The notes beneath the pieces are model-generated. The model saw only the letters and a list, made by a program, of their open reading frames with translations. It was not told the origin of the DNA and ran no database searches. Positions 33,552-42,189 of a DNA stretch of 64,000 bases are shown piece after piece. Where the stretch lies: NCBI RefSeq assembly GCF_009676955.1, contig NZ_CP045696.1, forward strand, positions 3,167,501-3,231,500, read 5' to 3'. Source of the DNA: Sodaliphilus pleomorphus. Lineage in GTDB: Bacteria > Bacteroidota > Bacteroidia > Bacteroidales > Muribaculaceae. The translations under genes and the position numbers were made by a program. Within the stretch, counting starts at the first letter, position 1. Every line of letters starts with the position of its first letter.

Positions 33552-34631
33552 CTATTGTAGCCATTTTATCTTGTTTATCACATAGAACTTGACCACGTGG
33601 GCAAAGGCTACGGCTCCAATCAGGGTTGCCAACAGCGTAAGGATATAAAGAAGGTTGGGGTTGGCAATCAACTTTTCTAAATGCATGAGACCCGTAACGC
33701 GGAACAGCATCATGTGGCACAGGTAGACCTCCATGCTTATTTTTCCAAGATACCTGGTTGCCCTGTTGTTCAGCACCACGTCGTTGCTCCCTAAACCATA
33801 GATGAGCCACGTTGCAAAAATGATGGTGCATGACGCCAATTCAACAAGGCGGTCGAGGCACATGAATGTTGCCACCGTGATTGCACACGCGCCAGCGAGT
33901 GCCAGCAGCTTGTGGGCGCTCACCCATGCGGCTAACTGACGACGGTATAGATAGACAATGCCCCCAACTACAAAATAGGGTGCACAGTACAGTATGTTAT
34001 CTCGTTCAAAATCGGTTGGTTGCTGGAAGTATTGTTTTGAGCCGAAATAATAGATCCCTATCAGTGCAAGCAACACCGATACCGCAAGTGTGCCCCATGC
34101 CCGGCGCCGATTGTCAATGAGAAAAACGAAAAACGGATAAAGCATGTAGAACACGAAAATCACACCTAAAAACCACCCCACTCCGATAACTCCGATTTTG
34201 ACGTTCGGGTAAAGGCCAAAGCACAACGTGAGGTCGGCAAAGCCTTCAAGCAGGGCGCCTAAATTGTGTGTCCACGTCATGTCGATAATAACCATGATGG
34301 CAAAGAAAGGCAAAACACGCTTGTATCGCTTTAGGTAGAAGGCGTGAGGCGTAATATGACAGGCTTTAATCCTGTCGTAATATCCACAACTCAAGCCAAA
34401 TGCGCTTATCATCATAAAGAGAAACACGAAGTTGGTGAAGAATGGAATGACAGTTGTTGTCAAGTAGTTCTCGCTGGGCTTAATAGCAATGTCAGATAAA
34501 ACATGCATCATCACAATGCCAATTATCGCGTAGGCGCGCATGCCGTCTAAGGCCCCGTAATGTTCTCGGCCATTGTTGTTGCTGCTGCAGCTCGGCATCG
34601 ATGATGGAGCGATAGTGAGCATAGTTTTCAT
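33552..34631 (-). CDS. Acyltransferase family 3 integral membrane protein
   Basis: A 359-residue polytopic protein of the acyltransferase_3/OafA family, which adds acetyl or other acyl groups to surface glycans or peptidoglycan. The family's opening block is present as HYGALDGMRAYAIIGIVMMHV, with the catalytic-type His after the Arg. About ten hydrophobic segments follow, including LYPFFVFLI and VAFAHVVKFY. No SGNH domain is appended. It is flanked by unrelated genes and has its own promoter at 34738-34768. Acceptor unknown. Confidence 0.82.
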   Translation of the reverse strand: MKTMLTIAPSSMPSCSSNNNGREHYGALDGMRAYAIIGIVMMHVLSDIAIKPSENYLTTTVIPFFTNFVFLFMMISAFGLSCGYYDRIKACHITPHAFYLKRYKRVLPFFAIMVIIDMTWTHNLGALLEGFADLTLCFGLYPNVKIGVIGVGWFLGVIFVFYMLYPFFVFLIDNRRRAWGTLAVSVLLALIGIYYFGSKQYFQQPTDFERDNILYCAPYFVVGGIVYLYRRQLAAWVSAHKLLALAGACAITVATFMCLDRLVELASCTIIFATWLIYGLGSNDVVLNNRATRYLGKISMEVYLCHMMLFRVTGLMHLEKLIANPNLLYILTLLATLIGAVAFAHVVKFYVINKIKWLQ

Positions 34632-34737
34632 TGTGTTCAGTTGTAGATGAGTGTAAATTGTAGTTTGTTACGTGGCGATGGTGTGCTGCCGGCATGTCAC
34701 AGCCCGTTGCAGCCGTCGCTGTCGAGAGAGTAGGCGG

Positions 34738-34768
34738 CAAAGTTAAGCAATAGTGCCGACCCGCACAA
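34738..34768 (-). promoter_or_regulatory. Promoter of the acyltransferase gene
   Basis: Leftward TTG (34768-34766), 20 bases, TAACTTTG (34745-34738). It gives a leader of about 105 bases. The divergent iminopeptidase gene starts at 34882. Confidence 0.7.
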
Positions 34769-34851
34769 TTTTTTCGGCCCGCATATTGTTGTATGACGGC
34801 CTGAGCGGGCATCGACAGTTGCACATGTGAGGCATAATACTTATTTTTGCA

Positions 34852-34859
34852 AAGATAAC
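34852..34859 (+). promoter_or_regulatory. -7 box of the proline iminopeptidase gene
   Basis: TATTTTTG, 22 bases before the ATG at 34882. No clear -33 TTG at the right distance. Confidence 0.45.
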
Positions 34860-34881
34860 CTATCGTAATACTTTAAGGCAA

Positions 34882-35763
34882 ATGAAAATCGAAGACGGAT
34901 ACATGCCCTTTATGGGCTACAAGACTTACTATCGCATTGCCGGCGAGCAGTGCGACGGCAAGGCTCCCTTGCTGCTGTTGCATGGCGGGCCAGGCAGCAC
35001 ACACAACTATTTTGAAGTGCTCGACCGCATGTCCCTCACTGGCCGGCAGGTGATTTCCTACGACCAGCTGGGTTGTGGCAACTCCTATGTCGACGGTCAC
35101 CCCGAGCTGTGGACTGCCCAGACCTGGGTTGATGAGCTCAAGGCCCTGCGCGACTATCTGCACATCGACGAGGTGCACCTCTTGGGCCAGTCGTGGGGCG
35201 TGATGCTGGCCATTCAATACCTCATCGAGGAAAAACCGGCAGGCGTGAAGTCGGCCATACTGTCGAGCGGTCTCCCGGCAAGCTGGCTTTGGGGCAAGGA
35301 GCAGCACCGCCTCATCAAGTTTATGAGTCGCGAGGATCAGGAAGCCATAGCCCGGGCCGAGGCTGCCAACGACTATTCCAGCCAGGACTATCTAAAGGCC
35401 AACGATCACTTTATGGCCCTGCACTGCGCTGGTCCTGTCACCCCCGACAGCCCCGAGTGCCTGCGCCGCCCCAAGAAGGCAGGCGAGGAATCCTACATCA
35501 CAGCTTGGGGCCCCAACGAGTACACCCCACTGGGAACGCTCAAGGACTTTGACTATATCGACCGCCTGGGCGAGATTTCAACACCATGCCTCATCATGAG
35601 CGGCACCAACGACATGTGCACACCGCTCATTGCCAAGCTCATGTATGACGCCATTCCCCACACGCAGTGGGAGCTCTTCGACGGCGCCCGTCACATGTGC
35701 TTTGTGGAGCAAACCGACCGCTATTGCGACGTGCTCTCCCAGTGGCTCAACCGCGTCGACTGA
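34882..35763 (+). CDS. Proline iminopeptidase (S33 alpha/beta hydrolase)
   Basis: A 293-residue cytoplasmic serine aminopeptidase that removes N-terminal proline. The oxyanion-hole motif LLLHGGPGSTH, the nucleophile Ser104 in GQSWGVM, the Asp in MSGTNDMCTPL and the His in GARHMCF form a complete catalytic set. No signal peptide is present. With the M49 and S9 enzymes in this window it adds to peptide use. Its last 91 codons (35492-35765 in DNA terms) are duplicated at 37201-37474 on the far side of the DUF389 gene. The copy at this locus is full length and presumably the functional one. Confidence 0.9.
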   Translation: MKIEDGYMPFMGYKTYYRIAGEQCDGKAPLLLLHGGPGSTHNYFEVLDRMSLTGRQVISYDQLGCGNSYVDGHPELWTAQTWVDELKALRDYLHIDEVHLLGQSWGVMLAIQYLIEEKPAGVKSAILSSGLPASWLWGKEQHRLIKFMSREDQEAIARAEAANDYSSQDYLKANDHFMALHCAGPVTPDSPECLRRPKKAGEESYITAWGPNEYTPLGTLKDFDYIDRLGEISTPCLIMSGTNDMCTPLIAKLMYDAIPHTQWELFDGARHMCFVEQTDRYCDVLSQWLNRVD

Positions 35764-35765
35764 GC
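35492..35765 (+). repeat. Left copy of a 274-bp direct repeat
   Basis: Bases 35492-35765 recur at 37201-37474 at a constant offset of 1709 with no gaps and only about four mismatches. The repeat covers the 3' end of the proline iminopeptidase gene, including its stop, and flanks the DUF389 gene. Confidence 0.95.
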
Positions 35766-35795
35766 GACCTTCGCTCACATGTGTTGAGCTTTTGC

Positions 35796-37139
35796 CTATC
35801 GCGTGACAACGAGTCTCACGCTGTCGGCATGCGTACGTTCTTTCAACCACGACTGCATGCGGGCACGCTCGTTGGCACCCAAGGTTCGCTTGCAGCCCAC
35901 TACAGCCAGTACATATTGCGATGTCCTGGTCGAGTCGTTTTTCCATTCAGAGGCTCGTGTCAGGCTTATGCCCATTACATCGGGCCACACTGTGCTGGCT
36001 TCTTTTCCAATTTCGGCACTCATCAACGTATAGCGCTCATATCCCTCAAGACGAGTTTCAAGCGCTTGTATGCGCGCACTCTGTTCCATGATTTTCTGTT
36101 TGCTGGCCTCGGTGTTGCTGTTTGCCGAATTCAAGGTCTGGGCAATAAGCACACTGTCAGACTGTGAGCCTTGGATGATATTTAGACGATAGCCGCCCAG
36201 CTGGTATTCTCCCATCATGGAGCGCATGTGGTCGATCTGGTTGTTGCTTATGGTTTTGCCCACCAAAACAAGATTTAGTGTTTTGTCATCGGTCGACTGT
36301 GAAACGACTTGTGTGCCAGGAAATGTGCATTCTTTTTTCACAAACTTGCGAACATTGTTGTCGGCTACACTCTTGCCTATAATTTTCATTGTCATGTAGC
36401 TGGCGGGCAGCATGGTTAGCACGACAACGGCAAGAATGTACCGGTTTACGACCTTGACTCGGCTGGCATTTACTATTTGCTTGCGATGGAAATGCATCAT
36501 GCGCACCCCTAAAAAGGTGGACAGGCTGATAAATACAGTGTTGATGAAAAACAAGTAAAAGGCTCCGAAGAAGAATTGAGCCTTGCCCATGGCCAGTCCG
36601 TACCCCGCTGTGCAAAGTGGAGGCATGAGCGCGGTGGCAATGGCTACGCCAGGGATGACATTACCCTTGCCCTTGGTCGAGATGGCCAGAATACCTGCTG
36701 CTCCGCCGCACAAGGCGATCAATACATCGTAGAGCGTGGGCGATGTGCGGGCCAGCAATTCTGATTGGGCCTCGTTGAGTGGTGTAAGCAAAAAGTAGAT
36801 GGTGGCAGTGAGCACGCTGATGCCAGTTGCTACAAGATAGTTCTTGGCTGAGCGCTTGAGTAGCTCCAGATCGCTTATGCCCACAGCAAGTCCCATGCCG
36901 ATGATAGGACCCATGAGTGGCGATATGAGCATGGCGCCTATGATGACAGCTGTGGAGTTGACGTTGAGCCCTAAAGAGGCGATGAAGATAGCAAAGATGA
37001 GCACCCACAAGTTGGCTCCATGAAAGGAGATCCCGCTGTTTATTTGACTCACGGTAAGGGATTCGTCCTCCTTGTCGGGCATGACGTTGAAATAGTATTT
37101 CACAATTTGCCACAATGTGTGAGTTTGCTGTTTGTCCAT
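35796..37139 (-). CDS. DUF389 (TIGR00341-type) integral membrane protein
   Basis: A 447-residue membrane protein. The core (about 30-215) has five or six helices with the family motif MLISPLMGPIIGMGLAVG and a Gly-rich second half (GGAAGILAIS, ATALMPPLCTAGYGLA). A long C-terminal soluble region follows (about 250-447) with a short coiled-coil-like stretch near residue 355. The family has no established function. The gene is oppositely oriented to the iminopeptidase and lies exactly between the two copies of the 274-bp repeat, suggesting arrival by recombination. It is more AT-rich than the GC-rich genes around it. No consensus promoter is visible in the 60 bases between it and the right repeat. 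Confidence 0.85.
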   Translation of the reverse strand: MDKQQTHTLWQIVKYYFNVMPDKEDESLTVSQINSGISFHGANLWVLIFAIFIASLGLNVNSTAVIIGAMLISPLMGPIIGMGLAVGISDLELLKRSAKNYLVATGISVLTATIYFLLTPLNEAQSELLARTSPTLYDVLIALCGGAAGILAISTKGKGNVIPGVAIATALMPPLCTAGYGLAMGKAQFFFGAFYLFFINTVFISLSTFLGVRMMHFHRKQIVNASRVKVVNRYILAVVVLTMLPASYMTMKIIGKSVADNNVRKFVKKECTFPGTQVVSQSTDDKTLNLVLVGKTISNNQIDHMRSMMGEYQLGGYRLNIIQGSQSDSVLIAQTLNSANSNTEASKQKIMEQSARIQALETRLEGYERYTLMSAEIGKEASTVWPDVMGISLTRASEWKNDSTRTSQYVLAVVGCKRTLGANERARMQSWLKERTHADSVRLVVTR

Positions 37140-37200
37140 GATTGACAGTCTGTATGTTAATAATAAATGAGTTGTTATCGTGAAAGTAGTCTATAGCCGA

Positions 37201-37472
37201 CCTACATCACAGCTTGGGGGCCCAACGAGTACACCCCCCTGGGAACGCTCAAGGACTTTGACTATATCGACCGCCTGGGCGAGATTTCAACACCGTGCCT
37301 CATCATGAGCGGCACCAACGACATGTGCACACCGCTCATTGCCAAGCTCATGTACGACGCCATTCCCCACACGCAGTGGGAGCTCTTCGACGGCGCCCGT
37401 CACATGTGCTTTGTGGAGCAAACCGACCGCTATTGCGACGTGCTCTCCCAGTGGCTCAACCGCGTCGACTGA
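37201..37472 (+). pseudogene. 3' fragment of the proline iminopeptidase gene
   Basis: This fragment encodes the last 90 or so residues of the iminopeptidase in one open frame ending with TGA at 37470-37472, including the catalytic Asp and His regions but not the nucleophile Ser. It has no start codon, promoter or upstream half, so it should be silent. The few substitutions relative to the intact gene include synonymous changes such as TAT to TAC, so the duplication is recent but not brand new. Confidence 0.92.
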
Positions 37473-37474
37473 GC
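37201..37474 (+). repeat. Right copy of the 274-bp direct repeat
   Basis: Near-identical to 35492-35765. The first bases that differ on each side (37200 and 37475) mark sharp ends. Confidence 0.95.
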
Positions 37475-37478
37475 ACGG

Positions 37479-37769
37479 TCACTCTTGGGGCGTGCTTGCG
37501 GGAGGCTCGGGCTCTATCTTTTCAATCTTAAACACGTTGATCACGTCGACATCGGGGCAGCACACGCATATGCTGCTTGGGTCTTTGCCTGGCAGCTGGC
37601 CGCCGTATCTCAAGATGTCGATGTAAGGGAACATTACATGCTGGGCCATAGGGCACAGCGAGCCACGCTGGGTGTCCCAGTCCCAAGTGTCGCCCTTGCG
37701 GTGGCCGTGATGGCACCCCATGGGGCCCTTGCGGTCGACGACCGTGATTTTTATCTTAGCTCTTTTCAT
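37479..37769 (-). CDS. TIGR04076 family small protein
   Basis: A 96-residue cytoplasmic protein of the TIGR04076 family, function unknown. The family pattern is visible: a first strand KIKITVVDRKG, then CHHGHRKGDTW, CPMAQHVMFPYIDILRYGG, and a Cys-Cys pair in VCCPDVDVINVFKI. The conserved Cys and His residues suggest metal binding or redox chemistry. The start is 10 bases after a TAAGTTTG box. It ends five bases before the iminopeptidase fragment's TGA, convergent with it. Confidence 0.85.
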   Translation of the reverse strand: MKRAKIKITVVDRKGPMGCHHGHRKGDTWDWDTQRGSLCPMAQHVMFPYIDILRYGGQLPGKDPSSICVCCPDVDVINVFKIEKIEPEPPASTPQE

Positions 37770-37779
37770 ATTGCAGTTG

Positions 37780-37787
37780 CAAACTTA
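37780..37787 (-). promoter_or_regulatory. -7 box of the TIGR04076 gene
   Basis: TAAGTTTG read leftward, 10 bases before the ATG at 37769, predicting a very short leader. The -33 triplet is CTG rather than TTG. Confidence 0.5.
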
Positions 37788-37856
37788 CGATTTTTTCTTG
37801 ATACGTCCAGTTCTGTTGAGCAGGATTTGATGTGACAATACACTCACATAACGAAG

Positions 37857-37896
37857 ACACCGCAACCCTTAGCACTATGGTGCAGGATTGCGGTGT
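37857..37896 (-). terminator. Stem-loop after the S9 peptidase gene
   Basis: ACACCGCAA (37857-37865) pairs with TTGCGGTGT (37888-37896); a smaller GCAC/GTGC stem sits inside. It starts 18 bases beyond the peptidase stop at 37915. Confidence 0.6.
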
Positions 37897-37914
37897 GGTT
37901 TCTATTTGTTATTT

Positions 37915-40059
37915 TTACTTGCCTTGGGCAGCAGCTTGCTTGGCAGCCTCGCTGTCAGGCATGAGCCAGCGGTCGAGCCACTTGAAGTACTCGCGCTGCC
38001 ACACGATGCTGTTCTGCGGGCGTTGCACCCAGTGGCACTCGCTGGGGTAGAGCACCATGTGGGTGGGAATGCCGCGCAGGCGTGCTGCGTTGAAGGCTTG
38101 CATCGTCTGAGTGTAGCTTATGCGGAAGTCGTTCTCGCCAGTTGTCACCATGATGGGCTTGTCCCAGTTCTGAACAAAGTTCTTGGGGTCGGCCTCGCGG
38201 TAGGAGCGCATGGCAGTGGCGTTATCCTTGTCCCAAGGTGCACCGCCCAGGTCCCAGTTCACAAACCACATTTCCTCGGTCTCGAGATACTGGGCGCGCA
38301 GGTCGAAGATGCCAGCGTGCGAGAGGAAGCAGGCAAAGCGGTTGTTATGATGTCCGGCCAGCCAGTACACCGAGTAGCCGCCGTAGCTGGCGCCCACACA
38401 TCCCATGTGGTCGCCGTCGATATAAGACTGCTTCTTCATGTAGTCGGCAGCTGCCATGTAGTCTTTCATGTTCTGGCCTGAGTAGTCGCCCGAAATTTCG
38501 GCGTTCCACTCTGTGCCCCAGCCAGGCATGCCGCGGCGGTTGGGCAGTATCACTACATAGCCGTGATTGGCCATGATGCGTATGTTCCAACGGTAGCTCC
38601 AGAATTGTGATACTGGCGATTGCGGACCACCCTCGCAGAAGAAGATTGACGGGTATTTCTTGTTGGGGTCGAAGTTGGGGGGCAGTACTACCCAGGTGAG
38701 CATCTGCTTGCCGTCGGTGGTGGGCACCCACTCCTGCCTGCAGCTTATGGGGTCGATGCTGGCCAGTAGCTCGTCGTTGACGGCCGTGAGCTTGGTCGCG
38801 GCTGTGGAGAGCTGTGCCGCGGGCTTGGTGCCAATTTTCACGCTGTAGATTTCGGCTGGGCTGCTATAGGATTGCACGGTAGTCACAATCAGGTTTTTGC
38901 CCACAGAAATCATGCCGCTGTAGTCTTGCCATCCACCGGCTATCTGCTCCACTTTCTTGTTGGCCACGTTGATGCGGAACATGGGTATCGTGCCATGATA
39001 GGGAGCTGTGAAGTAGATGTATTTCTCGTCGGGGCTCCACGCCACAGCATCAACGCTGTAGTCCCAGTCGGCAGTGAGGTCGACCTTGGTGCCGCCAGGC
39101 TTGTCCATGACGAAGATGCGGTTTTTGTCGGCCTCATAGCCGTCATGCTCCATCGATATCCAGGCAATCTTGCCGCTCCTTGACACCACAGGGTTGTTGT
39201 CGTAGCCCATCATGCCCTCGGTCAGGTTGGTAGTGTTGCCGCTGGCCAGGTCATAGAGGTAGAGGTCGCTGTTGGTCGAGAGGGCATAGTCCTTGCCCAC
39301 CTTCTTGCGGCACACGTAGATGAAGCTCTTGCTGTCGGGCATCCACGCCAGTTGCTCAACACCGCCCCAGGGGCGCATGGGCGACTCAAACTTGGTGCCC
39401 TCGAGCACATTTTTGAGATTGGCCACCTGCATGCCGTCGAAGTCGCCCACCCAGGGCTGCGGAATCTCTTCGACCCACTCGTTCCAGTGCCTGTACATCA
39501 AGTCGTCGATGATGCGGGCGTCGCTCTTGGGCATGTCGGGGTAAACGTCGACTGCACGTGTGTCGTATTTCACTGTCGATATCACGATTATCTTTTTCTC
39601 ATCGGGCGAGATAGAAAAGCCCTCAATGTCTTTTTTCATGCTCGATACACACTGGCGGCCAGTGCCGTCGGCGTTCATCACCCACACTTGGTTCACTGCC
39701 TTGTCGGCCTTGTCATCCTTGTAAACAAAGGCAATGCGCTTGCCGCCGTCGATCCACACAGCGTTGCTCTCGCTGTTGGGGGTGTTGGTGAGTTGTGTGG
39801 CATTCTTGCCGTCGATGTCCATCACCCACAGGTCGCGGTTGCTCTTGTTGGCAGCAATGTCGATGCGTGTCACCCCGTAGAGCACTCGCTTGCCGTCGGG
39901 TGAAACTTGTGGGTCGCTCACGCGGCCAAAACTGTTGAGAACTTCGGGAGTGAACTTTCCGCCAGGGGCCTTGGTCACGTTCTGTCCGGTGGCAGCAGGT
40001 GTGCCGGTCGCCATCATCGCCATAGCCGATGCCATAATTACTGGTTTGAAAATTTTCAT
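37915..40059 (-). CDS. S9 family prolyl oligopeptidase-like peptidase, exported
   Basis: A 714-residue serine peptidase of the acylaminoacyl-peptidase/DPP branch of S9. Residues 1-25 form a signal peptide (ending GTPAATGQ). Residues about 40-430 are a WD40-like (PD40) propeller with repeats such as DPQVSPDGKRVLYG and AWSPDEKYIYFTA. The C-terminal alpha/beta hydrolase has Ser558 in GASYGGYS, an Asp in TGENDFRI and the terminal His in PSECHWV. It should cleave short peptides in the periplasm. It is monocistronic, with a consensus promoter at 40098-40128 and a stem-loop downstream. The exact substrate preference is not readable. Confidence 0.92.
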   Translation of the reverse strand: MKIFKPVIMASAMAMMATGTPAATGQNVTKAPGGKFTPEVLNSFGRVSDPQVSPDGKRVLYGVTRIDIAANKSNRDLWVMDIDGKNATQLTNTPNSESNAVWIDGGKRIAFVYKDDKADKAVNQVWVMNADGTGRQCVSSMKKDIEGFSISPDEKKIIVISTVKYDTRAVDVYPDMPKSDARIIDDLMYRHWNEWVEEIPQPWVGDFDGMQVANLKNVLEGTKFESPMRPWGGVEQLAWMPDSKSFIYVCRKKVGKDYALSTNSDLYLYDLASGNTTNLTEGMMGYDNNPVVSRSGKIAWISMEHDGYEADKNRIFVMDKPGGTKVDLTADWDYSVDAVAWSPDEKYIYFTAPYHGTIPMFRINVANKKVEQIAGGWQDYSGMISVGKNLIVTTVQSYSSPAEIYSVKIGTKPAAQLSTAATKLTAVNDELLASIDPISCRQEWVPTTDGKQMLTWVVLPPNFDPNKKYPSIFFCEGGPQSPVSQFWSYRWNIRIMANHGYVVILPNRRGMPGWGTEWNAEISGDYSGQNMKDYMAAADYMKKQSYIDGDHMGCVGASYGGYSVYWLAGHHNNRFACFLSHAGIFDLRAQYLETEEMWFVNWDLGGAPWDKDNATAMRSYREADPKNFVQNWDKPIMVTTGENDFRISYTQTMQAFNAARLRGIPTHMVLYPSECHWVQRPQNSIVWQREYFKWLDRWLMPDSEAAKQAAAQGK

Positions 40060-40097
40060 AATATTATCTTGATTGAATTACGTAATTTTAATGTATG

Positions 40098-40128
40098 CAA
40101 AATTAATTTTTTAAGTGTTAGCTTGCAA
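40098..40128 (-). promoter_or_regulatory. Promoter of the S9 peptidase gene
   Basis: Leftward TTG (40128-40126), exactly 20 bases, TAATTTTG (40105-40098). Confidence 0.75.
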
Positions 40129-40282
40129 ATTTTTTGTGATGCAAAAAACACACGATGCTCAACATCGCCTTTCGTGTTGTGCCTGAATCTTGATTGTGGC
40201 TTCTTCGCTATTTAGCTATGCTATACTTATTATTTCTTAAAATTGAGGAATGAATTTGTGCAATTAGACCAAAATTGCGAAA

Positions 40283-40313
40283 TTTGAAAAATAAAACAAT
40301 ATGTTTATCTTTT
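40283..40313 (+). promoter_or_regulatory. Promoter of the META-domain gene
   Basis: TTTG (40283-40286), 19 bases, TATCTTTT (40306-40313), one mismatch from the -7 consensus, 13 bases before the ATG. Confidence 0.5.
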
Positions 40314-40326
40314 TAAATTTTCCAAG

Positions 40327-41205
40327 ATGAGGAAGTTGATTGCATGTGGTCTTCTGCTTGGCTTGATTTTTGCGCCTGCTGGCGCACTGGCCGACAAGAA
40401 GACAAAGAAATATGAGAAGCAGGTGGTGACTATCGAGGAGGCTGCCCCTGTCGAGACACCCAAGCCGGTTACGATCGTCGATGCTGCCACGCAACTTTAT
40501 GGCGAGTGGACGGTCGTGAAATTGCGCAAGCGCGATATCGCCACCCCCAACCGTGCCTACATTTACCTGGATTTCAATGGCAACAGGCTCTATGGCAACA
40601 ATGGCTGCAACACAATCAACGGCGTGTTCACGCTGCAAGGCAGCAGCATGGGCTTCGACAAGCTCATCGCCAGCAACGAGAAATGCAGCAATGCCTCTAC
40701 CGAGCGGGCAGTGATGCGTGCCCTCGACGAGGTCAGGTCCTACGACGTGACTTCGCTCTACAACATGTGGTATCTCAACTTGAAAAATGGAAAAGGACAA
40801 GTGATCATGACCTTGCGACGCCAGAACCTCGATTTCCTGAACGGCTCGTGGCGGGTTAAGGAAATGGGAGGAAGCAATGTGGCAAGCAAGGACTTGAAGC
40901 TTGTGATCGACGTTGAGATGCTCACTATCAATGCACTCACCAAGTGCAACATCATCAATGGCGTGATCACTGTCGACCCCTCGCAGGAGATGGACGTAGA
41001 ATTTGAAGACTTGAAATCATCGCACAACCAGTGCGACGACATCGATACCGAGACTCAAATGCTCATTAATCTTGAGGAAACCGCCTCGTGCAAGAAAATC
41101 AACGACAATGAGGTGGCGCTGCTCAACCGCGACGGCACCATCGTGATGGTGCTCATCCACATCGACCTCAAGGCCGAGCGCCGCGCTCAGCGCGGTGGGC
41201 AATAG
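40327..41205 (+). CDS. Exported protein with two META (HslJ-like) domains
   Basis: A 292-residue protein. Residues 1-22 are a signal peptide (MRKLIACGLLLGLIFAPAGA). There is a Cys at position 7 but no lipobox. The first META domain (about 58-165) has LYGEWTVVKL, YLDFNGNRLYGNNGCNTING and the conserved later Cys in SNEKCSNAS. The second (about 172-285) repeats the layout: FLNGSWRVKEMGG, then TKCNIINGVI and SSHNQCDD. META domains occur in heat- and novobiocin-resistance lipoproteins, with unclear biochemistry. The tandem arrangement is common in Bacteroidales. It ends near a very strong terminator. Confidence 0.82.
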   Translation: MRKLIACGLLLGLIFAPAGALADKKTKKYEKQVVTIEEAAPVETPKPVTIVDAATQLYGEWTVVKLRKRDIATPNRAYIYLDFNGNRLYGNNGCNTINGVFTLQGSSMGFDKLIASNEKCSNASTERAVMRALDEVRSYDVTSLYNMWYLNLKNGKGQVIMTLRRQNLDFLNGSWRVKEMGGSNVASKDLKLVIDVEMLTINALTKCNIINGVITVDPSQEMDVEFEDLKSSHNQCDDIDTETQMLINLEETASCKKINDNEVALLNRDGTIVMVLIHIDLKAERRAQRGGQ

Positions 41206-41301
41206 GCAAAGGTGGTTCGGTGCAAGCAGCTAAGTGCGGGAGCTTGCCGTCTCTTCTTGTGATTGTTTTGAATTTCCGTCATGCTGGCACCCGAAGCAAG
41301 G

Positions 41302-41343
41302 ATACCGAAAGCGGCTGGACGATTGCCCAGCCGCTTTCGGTAT
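41302..41343. terminator. Strong bidirectional terminator
   Basis: A perfect 17-bp stem (41302-41318 with 41327-41343) and an 8-base loop lie between the convergent META-domain and pRiA4b-like genes. The rightward tail is TATTATG. Confidence 0.85.
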
Positions 41344-41404
41344 TATGATGGCTATTTATATTATTATTTGTGCACGCGTTAATCTCGATTTTAGATAATT
41401 GCTG

Positions 41405-41962
41405 TCAAGCGTTGAGGCCGTCGTCGCCGCCGTCATACTCGTCGAGGTCGCCCAGTTCGTCTTCATTGAACGACTCGTCGCCGTAGAACTCCTCGCCCAG
41501 GTCCTCGATGGTGGCATCGGGAATCTTGGCAACTGGCTTTGCGGGCTCCTCATAGTCGGTGGTTTCTTTAGGAGCCTTGCCTTCCTTGCGTGTGCACAGT
41601 GGGTCGTGCAGGCTTTTGCCAGGTATGGTCTCTTTGAGCACCATGTAGAAGTATCGCTCAGTCATGTAGTCAAATACAAACTTGAGTTTTTGTCCCTCTT
41701 CGTCGAGGAGCTCGTCGAGTGGGGTGTCGTCCATTATCCACACGTCTTCGTCGCTGTCAGAGCCCATGTCCATCACAGTGACTTCTTTTTCTTTATGCCA
41801 ATCGTCATCGCAAATGTAGAAGGAGTCCATCTGCTCCTTGCTGTAGCCGCTGGCATCGAGTATTGTGTTTCTTAATCTCATAAAGGTGTCTTCAGAGTCG
41901 ATCTTGATCTCAAGTTTAAAATTCTCCGACTCTTCTGAACCAACAAGAAATTTATAAATCAT
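41405..41962 (-). CDS. Plasmid pRiA4b ORF-3-like protein
   Basis: A 185-residue acidic protein of the pRiA4b ORF-3/IS1096 TnpR-like family. The N-terminal half (YKFLVGSEESENFKLEIKI, then ASGYSKEQMDSFYICDDDW) and KFVFDYMTERYFYMVL carry the family pattern. The C-terminal 60 residues are mostly Glu and Asp (DLGEEFYGDESFNEDELG), probably disordered. The family name comes from mobile elements, but members are ordinary chromosomal genes in Bacteroidales and I see no transposase or ends here. Function unknown. The segment just upstream is AT-rich, with a near-consensus TAATTTCG at 42002-42009. Confidence 0.82.
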   Translation of the reverse strand: MIYKFLVGSEESENFKLEIKIDSEDTFMRLRNTILDASGYSKEQMDSFYICDDDWHKEKEVTVMDMGSDSDEDVWIMDDTPLDELLDEEGQKLKFVFDYMTERYFYMVLKETIPGKSLHDPLCTRKEGKAPKETTDYEEPAKPVAKIPDATIEDLGEEFYGDESFNEDELGDLDEYDGGDDGLNA

Positions 41963-42121
41963 AGTTTAGAGTGCAATTTTTCTGTATTGAATATTAACGG
42001 TGCGAAATTAATAAAAAAAACGTTGTCGGTAATGCTTAGTGAAGAAAAAATAAACGACAAGAAATATTTTTATTCTGTGCAACTTTTCGACCCTAAAAAT
42101 GCTGATCTAATAATAGAATTA

Positions 42122-42150
42122 AAGCCGCCAAGGCAATGTCTTGACGGCTT
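42122..42150 (-). terminator. Terminator of the serine palmitoyltransferase gene
   Basis: On the minus strand AAGCCGTCAAG pairs with CTTGGCGGCTT (11 bp including one G-U) around a 7-base loop, followed by TAATTCTATTATTA. Confidence 0.7.
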
Positions 42151-42189
42151 CTATATGAGTGTAGTAGGTGTGGGCGATTGCTGCGATGG

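Noticed and set aside
41405..41962. The IS1096/pRiA4b-like gene as evidence of an insertion sequence.
   Set aside because: No transposase, terminal inverted repeats or target-site duplication is visible; the family is widespread as a chromosomal gene in Bacteroidales.
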